From Megascapheus bottae (Eukaryota > Chordata > Mammalia > Rodentia > Geomyidae): a stretch of DNA of 64,000 bases. The notes below the pieces were generated by a model. The model made no database searches. It had not been told where the DNA came from and saw nothing but the letters and a program-made list of their open reading frames with translations. The stretch lies in the NCBI GenBank assembly GCA_024803745.1, contig JANJXV010000013.1, forward strand, positions 15,745,501 to 15,809,500, in the 5' to 3' direction. The position numbers and the translations under genes are program-made. Each line of letters opens with the position of its first letter. Within the stretch, counting starts at the first letter, position 1. Shown here one piece after another: positions 57,664-64,000 of this stretch.

Positions 57664-57769
57664 AGTTAGTGGCACCATGACTCAAGGGATGGGGCGGTAG
57701 CCTTGAGCTAAAAAGCTCAGGGACAGAGCCCAGGCCCAGAGTTCAAGTTCCACTGACAAAAAAAAAAAA
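57664..57769 (+). mobile_element. SINE, solo Geo-type right monomer with its own target-site duplication
   Basis: 'agttagtggcaccatgactcaag', 'ttgagctaaaaagctcaggga' and 'cccagagttcaagttccactgac' with a 12-base A tail. The 9-bp duplication ggaacaaag lies at 57655-57663 and 57770-57778. Confidence 0.88.
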
Positions 57770-57778
57770 GGAACAAAG

Positions 57779-58884
57779 TAATGACCTCACACCCATTGTC
57801 ACACAGATTAAAACTTACTTGAGATAGCTTTGGGGAAGTGATAATTCCATTATCACAGAACCAGAGCTCAAGATGGAGCCACAGTGGTTTTCAGACAAGT
57901 GCTATGCAGACAAGGTGCAGAATTTATTCTCTGAGTAAGAGCATCCACAAGCCAGGACCTCTGAGGTCCTGCTTTGTCTGAGTGTAAGGTTGTTCCTGTG
58001 ATCTCAAAAGGGAGAGGGATAGATTTCACCTTTGGAATAGAAAATTAATAACAATGATGATAGTAATAATAAAAGACTTTTCGCTGAAGGGATACTGTCA
58101 TCTCCCCACAGACAACACACTTTTTAGCTCCTTCCTTATGAGGAAGAAGAAAAAGGAGAAAAACCCCTCTAGGCTTTATTCCAACATGCCAACACACCAA
58201 CACGCACACACACACACACACACCACTTATCCTGCCTCAAAAATGAAACTTCTTGCTTGAAATCCAAGACTTTGATCTCTGAAGTGTGTCTGAAAAATCA
58301 AGATCCCAGAGAGCAGCTGAAGTTTAGTTTATGGCAGGCAAATGACAAGCTTCAGATATCAGAGAAAAGGACCTGGAAGCCAAAAGAATCTGAGTTTCAG
58401 CAATAGAGGATGAGATCTTGATTATTTAAATCTATCTATTCCTGTTATTCCCTAACCAATTCCTACTCCCCCTGCTTCCTTCTCAAACTTGCACCAAGTT
58501 CCAGAAGCTCAGAGTGTTTTTTTAGAGAGACAGTCCAACACATTGGAAGGATATGGGATACAAAGTTAACACATACCTAGGTTTAGGCCTGAGCTTGTTA
58601 CAAAGCTTCATGCTTTTCCTTTACTATTCCCTCACTTTGAAGTCTTATTCTAAGTAATATATTATTATCTATAAGAGATAAAGATACAAATGAGATGATT
58701 ATCATAATGAGTTTCTTTATGGTTTGTTTTTAGCTGAATTTAACACATTGAGAATGTATCTCATCATAAGGTTTGCCTTGAGTACCAATTCCCCACGACA
58801 TGTTCTTTCTCCCAATATCTATCACTCCTACTGATTATCTCATTTTAGCCCTTCTTCATTTGAGTTTCAGATAGAGTAAGACTC
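57779..58884. other. Intergenic, nothing recognised
   Basis: It contains a short (CA)n near 58201-58222. No gene. Confidence 0.5.
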
Positions 58885-60284
58885 ATTAAAGGGAAAAAGT
58901 ATAACCAGAGATGTCGAGCATTTCTTCATGTGCCTATAGGCCACTTTTATTTCTTCTTCAGAGAAGACTCTCTTTAAGTCTTTGGCCCATCTTTTAATGG
59001 GATGGTTGTTTCTTTGGAGATTAATTTTGGAGTGATTCAATTTTTTGAGCTGTTGATATATGTTAGATATGAGGCCTTTGGCCGTTGTAAGATTAGTGAA
59101 GATCTTCTCCCACTCTGTAGGCTTACTAGTTAATTTGCTAGCTCTGTCCTTTGCCATACAGAAGCTCTGCAGTTTAATGCAGTCCCGCTTATCCAGCCTT
59201 TCTCTGATTTGTTGTGTTTCTTGGTCCTTATTAAGAAAGTTTTGACCTGTGCCAAGGAGACCTAGTGTATCTCCTATTCCTTCTTGTAAAGTTTTCAGTG
59301 TAATGGCTTTTACCTCCAGGTCTTTTATCCATTTGGAGTTAACAAAGAAGGATCCAATTTTAGTTTTCTGCAGGTGTTTAACCAGTTCTGCCAGCACCAC
59401 GTGTTCAAGAGGCTGTCTTTCTTCTATTCTATTTTTTTTGCTCCCTTATCAAAGATTAGGTGGCCATAGGTCTGTGGTTTAATATCTGGGTCTTCAGTTC
59501 TATTCCATTGGTCTTCAGGCCTGTTCTTGTGCCAGGACCAGGCTGTTTCGGTCACTAAAGCTCTGTAATAGCAAATCAAACCACCTCACTCCAGTTAGAA
59601 TGGCCAGGATCAAGAAATCTAATAACAACAGATGCTGGAGGGGATGTGGCCAAGAGGGATCACTACTACACTGTTGGGGGGAGTGCAAACTCGTTCAACC
59701 ACTATGGAAAGCAGTATGGCAGTGCCTCAAAAGACTAAACTTAGAGCTCCCCTATGACCCAGCAATTCCACTACTTGGCATTTACCCACTCGTCCAGAAA
59801 CAAGGACATACTAAATCCACTAGCATAATGATGTTCACTGCAGCACTATTTACCATAGCAAAGATATGGAACCAACCCAGATGTCCCTCAGTTGATGAGT
59901 GGATCAACAAGATGTGGTATTTATACATCATGGAATTCTATGCTGCTGTCAGAAAGAATGATATTGCCCCATTTGTAAGGAAATGGAAAGACAGAAAAAA
60001 TCCTATTAAGTGAAGTAAGCCAGACTCAAAGGAACATAGGCTCAATGGTTTCCCTCATTTGTCATAATCAGTAGAAAGCTTGGGCTCTCCTAGCAGAGAT
60101 TTACAATAGAACAAAACCTAGCTATATAAGGCCATATAGTATGATGCTAAATGAAAGAACTTCCAGGATATAGAAACAAAAGCCATATAATGAATGATTG
60201 TTGTCCTTAATGTACTATGTTATCTCTCATCTCTTTTGCTGTCCCTTAGTTATCTCATATTGTTATAGTATTTCATCTTATCTG
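58885..60284 (+). mobile_element. L1 with inverted 5' segment (twin-priming structure)
   Basis: 59573-60284 is sense: it opens in ORF2 ([21 protein letters not shown] region), then KLVQPLWKAVWQCLKRL, DPAIPLLGIYP, IAKIWNQPRCPSVDEW and the first part of the 3' UTR. 58885-59572 is the upstream part of ORF2 in the opposite orientation (reverse strand: WEKIFTNL, GLISNIYQQLKKL, NHPIKRWAKDL, HMKKCSTSL). In L1 order the two segments are nearly adjacent, which is the hallmark of twin-primed 5' inversion. The G-rich end of the 3' UTR and the poly-A are missing; the copy runs into a minisatellite instead. Confidence 0.88.
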
Positions 60285-60622
60285 AAATAACCAATTATGC
60301 ATATATAAAATATAAGTTATTTGAAATAACCAATATGCATATATAAAATATTGGTTATTTGAAATAACCAATTACGCATGTATAAAATATTGGTTATTTG
60401 AAATAACCAACTATGCATATATAAAATATTGGTTATTTCAAGTAACCAATTACACATATATAAAATATAAGTTATGTGAAATAACCAATTACACATATAT
60501 AAAATATAAGTTATGTGAAATAACCAATTACACATATATAAAATATAAGTTATGTGAAATAACCAATTACACATGTATAAAATATTGGTTATTTGAAATA
60601 ACCAATTATGTACATATAAAAT
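60283..60622. repeat. 39-bp hairpin-forming minisatellite
   Basis: About eight tandem units of aaaatattggttatttgaaa.. (39 bp) end in (t)acgcatgtat-like sequence. Each carries GGTTATTTGAAATAACC, a 17-base near-perfect hairpin with a one-base loop. Units 5-7 read 'aagttatgtgaaataacc' and are a homogenised sub-block. The core matches L1 3' UTR sequence ('tatttggttatttgaaat'), so the repeat probably grew from within an L1. Confidence 0.92.
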
Positions 60623-61556
60623 ATATCAGATAACAGGATGAAATACTATAATAATATGAGATAACCAAGGGACAGCAAAAGAAATGAGAGATAACATAGT
60701 ACATTAAGGGCAACAATCATTCATTATATGGCTTTTGTTTCTATATCCTGGAAATTTTTTCATTTAGCATCATATTATATGGCCTTATATAGCTAGGTTT
60801 TGTTCTATTGTAAATCTCTGTTAGGAGAGCCCAAGCTTTCTACTGATTATGACAAATGAGGGAAACCATTGAGCCTAAGTTCCTTTGAATCTGGCTTACT
60901 TCACTTAATAGGATTTTTTCTGTCTTTCCATTTCCTTACAAATGGGGCAATATCATTCTTTCTGACAGCAGCATAGAATTCCATGATGTATAAATACCAC
61001 ATCTTGTTGATCCACTCATCAACTGAGGGACATCTGGGTTGGTTCCATATCTTTGCTATGGTAAATAGGGTTTCAGTGAACATCATTGTGCTAGTGGATT
61101 TAGTATGTCCTTGTTTCTGGACGAGTGGGTAAATGCCAAGTAGTGGAATTGCTGGGTCATAGGGGAGCTCTAAGTTTAGTCTTTTGAGGCACTGCCATAC
61201 TGCTTTCCATAGTGGTTAAATGAGTTTGCACTCCCCCCAACAGTGTAGTAGTGATCCCTCCTGGCCACATCCCCTCCAGCATCTGTTGTTATTAGATTTC
61301 TTGGTACTGGCCATTGTAACTGGAGTGAGGTAGAATCTTAGAGTTGTTTTGATTTGCATTTCTTTTATGGCCAGAGATGTTGAGCATTTCTTCATGTGTC
61401 TATAGGCTATTTTTGTTTCTTCTTCAGAGAAGGCTCTCTTTTAAGGCTTTGGCCCATCTTTTAATGGGATGGTTGTTACTTTGGAGATTAGTTTTGGAGT
61501 GATTCAATTTTTTGAGCTATTGATATATTTTAGATATGAGGCCTTTGTCTGTTGTG
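60623..61556 (-). mobile_element. L1 (ORF2 end plus partial 3' UTR), tail-to-tail with the previous copy
   Basis: Antisense L1 whose 3' UTR begins inside the minisatellite and which continues unbroken through ORF2 to 'gaggcctttgtctgttgtg'. It shares private changes with 59573-60284: KDRKNPIK instead of KDLEKIILSE, and 'agaaacaaggacatac' instead of 'agaatctagggcatac'. The two form an inverted repeat with arms of about 700 bp. Confidence 0.9.
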
Positions 61557-62606
61557 TGGTTTATCATTTGATTATTTGATTAGTCATTTGATTAATTCTT
61601 ACTTAGTGTGCCCAACCCTAAAGTAGAAATAGAAATTTAGCTATTATTGCACTATATCTTTTTTTAATCTTTGATGTGTCCTTTTCCAATGTTCTTTTAA
61701 GTTAGTGGATAAATTATGAAAGCCTAAATACTCCTGAAATTAATAACTGAACATAACATATACACAAATGTCACTAAAAAAAGCTTATTGAAAATGCTCA
61801 AGGCTATCTGTGGGGAAATTAGGAGTCTGTTTCTACAGCCAAATTTGGTAGAAAACTGAGTGTGCTCTGTAGTAGAAGAGAAACTCAAACCAGGTTCTGC
61901 TCCAGGGACTTGTACACACTTAGCCTCCAGTCACAAATGACTTGTCTGATTCCTCATCTGATTTTTTTCCTTTAGGTTTTGTATGTCTAGAGTGAAGCCC
62001 TAAAATTGGAATTAAGATGAATTGTGGATGTCATCAAGTTGGGATAGCAGAGAAAGAAATGGAAGGAAGGAAAGGAAACACTGCCCCAAAAGGAGATCAT
62101 GCCCGGAGTGGTTAGAGATGCTTATATTTATCCCTGAAATTATCTCTGTTCTACTCCCCATCAGCTCACAGAAACAGTAAGGCCACAAGTCTTCAACACT
62201 CATAGCATATTCTTGGGTATAATACACTGAGTTTTCCTCTGGCTAAGCAATCGCTCAAGACATTTGTGTTTCTCAAGCTTGTCAATGAGAAATCCTCCTT
62301 TGTATCTAAATGAAAGTAAGTGCAACTTTCCCACATATTCTAGACTAATGTTCTATGTTAACGAGTCAGGATAAGTTGTTAAATCAAAACTCCTGGATCC
62401 TGCTTCCCAGAAATTTGGGTACAAATGATTCGAGAAATGTTCCTAGAATTTGCAAAACTAACAAAATTCCAAGTGTTGACAGTACTGGTCTGAGAACCAA
62501 AGATTGAGAACCACTTTTCCAAACTTTTTTGTCCATCTGTCTGTTACTCTTGTTGCAGAGCTCATGGATAAGCATCTAATACTCAAGAGGTGTTAGAAAA
62601 GGGAAG
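61557..62606. other. Intergenic, nothing recognised
   Basis: No feature seen beyond chance open frames. Confidence 0.5.
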
Positions 62607-62836
62607 CATAGCTGGGCACCAGTAGCTCATGCCTCTAATCTTAGCTACTTAGGAGGCTGGGATCTGAGAATTGCTATTCAAAGCCAGCCAGGGCACAAAA
62701 GTCCATGAGATTCTTATCTCCATTTAATCACCAGAAAATCAGAAGTGGTGCTGTGGTTCAAGTGGTAGAGTGCTAGACTTGAACCAAATAGCTCAGGGAC
62801 AGGACCCAGGCTCAGAGTTCAAGCCCCACTACTAGG
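62607..62836 (+). mobile_element. SINE, B1-like head plus Geo-type tail
   Basis: 'agctgggcaccagtagctcatg', 'gattcttatctccatttaatc' and 'caggctcagagttcaagcccc'. The tail is replaced by a GA repeat. Confidence 0.9.
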
Positions 62837-62837
62837 A

Positions 62838-62884
62838 CCGAGAGGGAGAGTGAGAGAGAGAGAGGGGGGGGGGAGAAAGAGAGA
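62838..62884. repeat. (GA)n / G-rich purine tract
   Basis: A GA-rich run with a 10-base G run at about 62863-62872, in the tail position of the SINE. Confidence 0.9.
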
Positions 62885-63410
62885 GTCATAATACTTCTCA
62901 AAATGATAGTCTCTTGAGTTTTTAGTAAATGCAGTTCTCATTCAGTAGTGTGCCACCTAATAAAACTGTTTCCCTAGCAAGATACACAATGCTATTTATT
63001 GTTCAGTGTTAAGATAGTAAAAGCTTTGGTCTAAAGATTTGTTCTAAAGCAATTTCATCTATAGAGACTACTACCTCCTTTCTCCCTGCCATCCTGAACC
63101 AAGTATTATACTAATCCCTCTTATTCTTCACAGGCTATTTCAAAACCACCAAACCGAACTTGTTTTCATTTCTATGAACCAAATAGATCTTCCTCTTGCA
63201 TGAAAACAGCAAAACTTCATTTTGCCTCTCTTTAAATTCACCACCTTATTCTCAGTCAGAATTATTCTCAAGAACATCTGGGTTCCCCCCACACACACCT
63301 TTTTCACTTGTCATGTGTCTCTGGGAATTTAATATTGTATGTTCATCATTAAAACATTCTTAGCATAAGACTTTTCACACAGTCAATTTTCAATAAAGAT
63401 GCACATCATT

Positions 63411-63416
63411 TTTATT
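63411..63416 (-). terminator. Possible polyadenylation signal of OR51I1
   Basis: AATAAA on the reverse strand (TTTATT on +), about 530 bases behind the OR51I1 stop. It is one of several A/T-rich candidates and not proven. Confidence 0.3.
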
Positions 63417-63585
63417 GCATTAGACATTGCTATAGAAATAACCTTTAATTTTAAATTCTTTTTACAGAGGAAGTAGATTTCATTATGATATTGTCTTACA
63501 TGCATAGAATGTACCTTGATCACCTTTACCCCTGTTGTAGATATTCTTGATTTGGTTTCAAACTCATAGCTCTCAAGGGTCTGGC

Positions 63586-63676
63586 TCCTCCTCCCCCTCC
63601 CCCTCCTCCTCCTCCTCCTCCACCTCCCCCTCCTCCACCTCCCCCTCCTCCTCCACCTCCCCTTCCTCCACCTCCC

Positions 63677-63707
<31 letters not shown>

Positions 63708-63868
63708 CTCGTTGTTGTTGTTGTTGTTATTGTTCTTCTTCTTCTTCTTCTTCTTCTTCTTCTTCTTCTTCTTCTTCTTCTTCTTCTTCTTCTTCTTCTT
63801 CTTCTTCTTCCCCTCCTCCTCCTCCTCCTCCTCCTCCTCCTTCTCCTTCTTCTTCTCCTTCTTCTTTT
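63586..63868. repeat. Trinucleotide tract (CTC)n / (GTT)n / (CTT)n
   Basis: CTC-rich at 63586-63712, GTT x6 at 63710-63728, about 24 pure CTT units at 63734-63810, then CTC/CTT to 63868. In the sense of OR51I1 this is (GGA)n and (GAA)n, starting about 75 bases behind its stop codon. Poly-Arg/Ser/Phe open frames here are artefacts. Confidence 0.96.
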
Positions 63869-63943
63869 TTGTTTTAAAGCATGCCTGGAAAGTAAATCAT
63901 AGTCCTTCTTCCAAGGGCATTTCCTCCAGGCCTGCATCCTTCC

Positions 63944-64000
63944 TCAGGCCTGGGATTTATGGAAGACCTTGAGGATCCCTCTGCGGATCTCCTTGGTCTT
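63944..64000 (-). CDS. OR51I1: Olfactory receptor OR51I1, C-terminal 18 codons (partial)
   Basis: The reverse strand reads KTKEIRRGILKVFHKSQA and stops with TGA at 63946-63944. KTKEI is the conserved start of the OR cytoplasmic tail after NPIIYS. From memory, the human OR51I1 protein ends almost identically (KTKEIRKGILKFFHKSQA). Position and strand also fit, since OR51I1 is the next gene after OR51Q1 in human and lies on the opposite strand. The rest of the gene is beyond the window. Its 3' UTR would contain the adjacent GGA/GAA tract. Confidence 0.88.
   Translation of the reverse strand, partial: KTKEIRRGILKVFHKSQA

Noticed and set aside
59600..60013. 137-codon open frame resembling a reverse-transcriptase-family C-terminus
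   Set aside because: It is the degraded end of L1 ORF2 in a truncated copy and is annotated as part of the L1. The same applies to 2177-2578 and 58867-59400.
60283..60622. CRISPR-like regularly spaced repeats
   Set aside because: Contiguous 39-bp tandem units with no unique spacers, in a mammalian genome and derived from an L1 3' UTR.
63383..63972. Poly-Arg and poly-Ser/Phe open frames
   Set aside because: Translation of the CTC/CTT triplet tract next to OR51I1.

Overview
The window is nuclear DNA from a mammal, very probably a rodent of the Geomyoidea (kangaroo rats, pocket mice, pocket gophers). The rodent call rests on its interspersed repeats. More than a dozen copies of a dimeric SINE carry a tRNA-derived, ID-like left half joined to a right half reading 'ggaagtggtgctgtggctcaa...ccctgagttcaagcccca'. 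As I recall, that architecture is IDL-Geo, which is restricted to Geomyoidea. A second SINE has a B1/7SL-like head (ggctcac..tgtaatcctagctactcaggaggctgag) joined to the same right half. There is also one lineage of 5'-truncated L1 with a G-rich 3' UTR. The species cannot be fixed from the sequence alone.

The genes are all class I (fish-like) olfactory receptors of family 51. Their order and strands match the human chromosome 11p15 cluster next to the beta-globin locus: OR51B4-like (-, 2627-3562), OR51B2-like (-, 13413-14348), OR51B6-like (+, 24780-25718), an OR51M1 pseudogene (+, 33997-35023), OR51J1-like (+, 41857-42810), OR51Q1-like (+, 50106-51056), and the last 18 codons of OR51I1 (-, 63944-64000). 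The left edge therefore faces the epsilon-globin/LCR side. No counterpart of OR51B5 was found between 14.4 and 24.7 kb. Each receptor gene has a single coding exon. Most show a convincing splice acceptor a few bases upstream of the ATG, as expected for OR genes with 5' UTR introns.

Layout: 0-3.6 kb holds a purine pentanucleotide repeat, an L1 and OR51B4-like. 4.8-6.2 kb is an apparently perfect 663-bp tandem duplication. 6.2-13.4 kb is AT-rich intergenic DNA with SINEs. 13.4-14.4 kb is OR51B2-like, whose 3' half has been overwritten by OR51B4-like sequence. 22.9-23.6 kb is an unexplained GC-rich block. 24.8-25.7 kb is OR51B6-like. 29.14 kb carries a strong CTCF motif pointing toward the globin side. 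29.8-32.4 kb is a SINE cluster and a 420-bp polypyrimidine tract. 34-35 kb is the OR51M1 pseudogene. 41.9-51.1 kb carries OR51J1-like and OR51Q1-like. 54-57.8 kb is a dense nest of retroposons, including three copies of one target site. 58.9-61.6 kb is a tail-to-tail pair of L1 copies separated by a 39-bp hairpin-forming minisatellite. The window ends in a GAA/GGA tract beside OR51I1.

The receptors do not form a pathway together. Each is normally expressed singly in an olfactory neuron and signals through G(olf). The most notable observations are the OR51B gene conversion, the CTCF site (possibly equivalent to the distal upstream boundary of the globin domain), the L1 inverted repeat with hairpin minisatellite, the tandem duplication, and L1 3' ends landed just behind two receptor stop codons. 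I found no sign of a new multi-gene system. All comparisons to human genes are from memory, not from a search.
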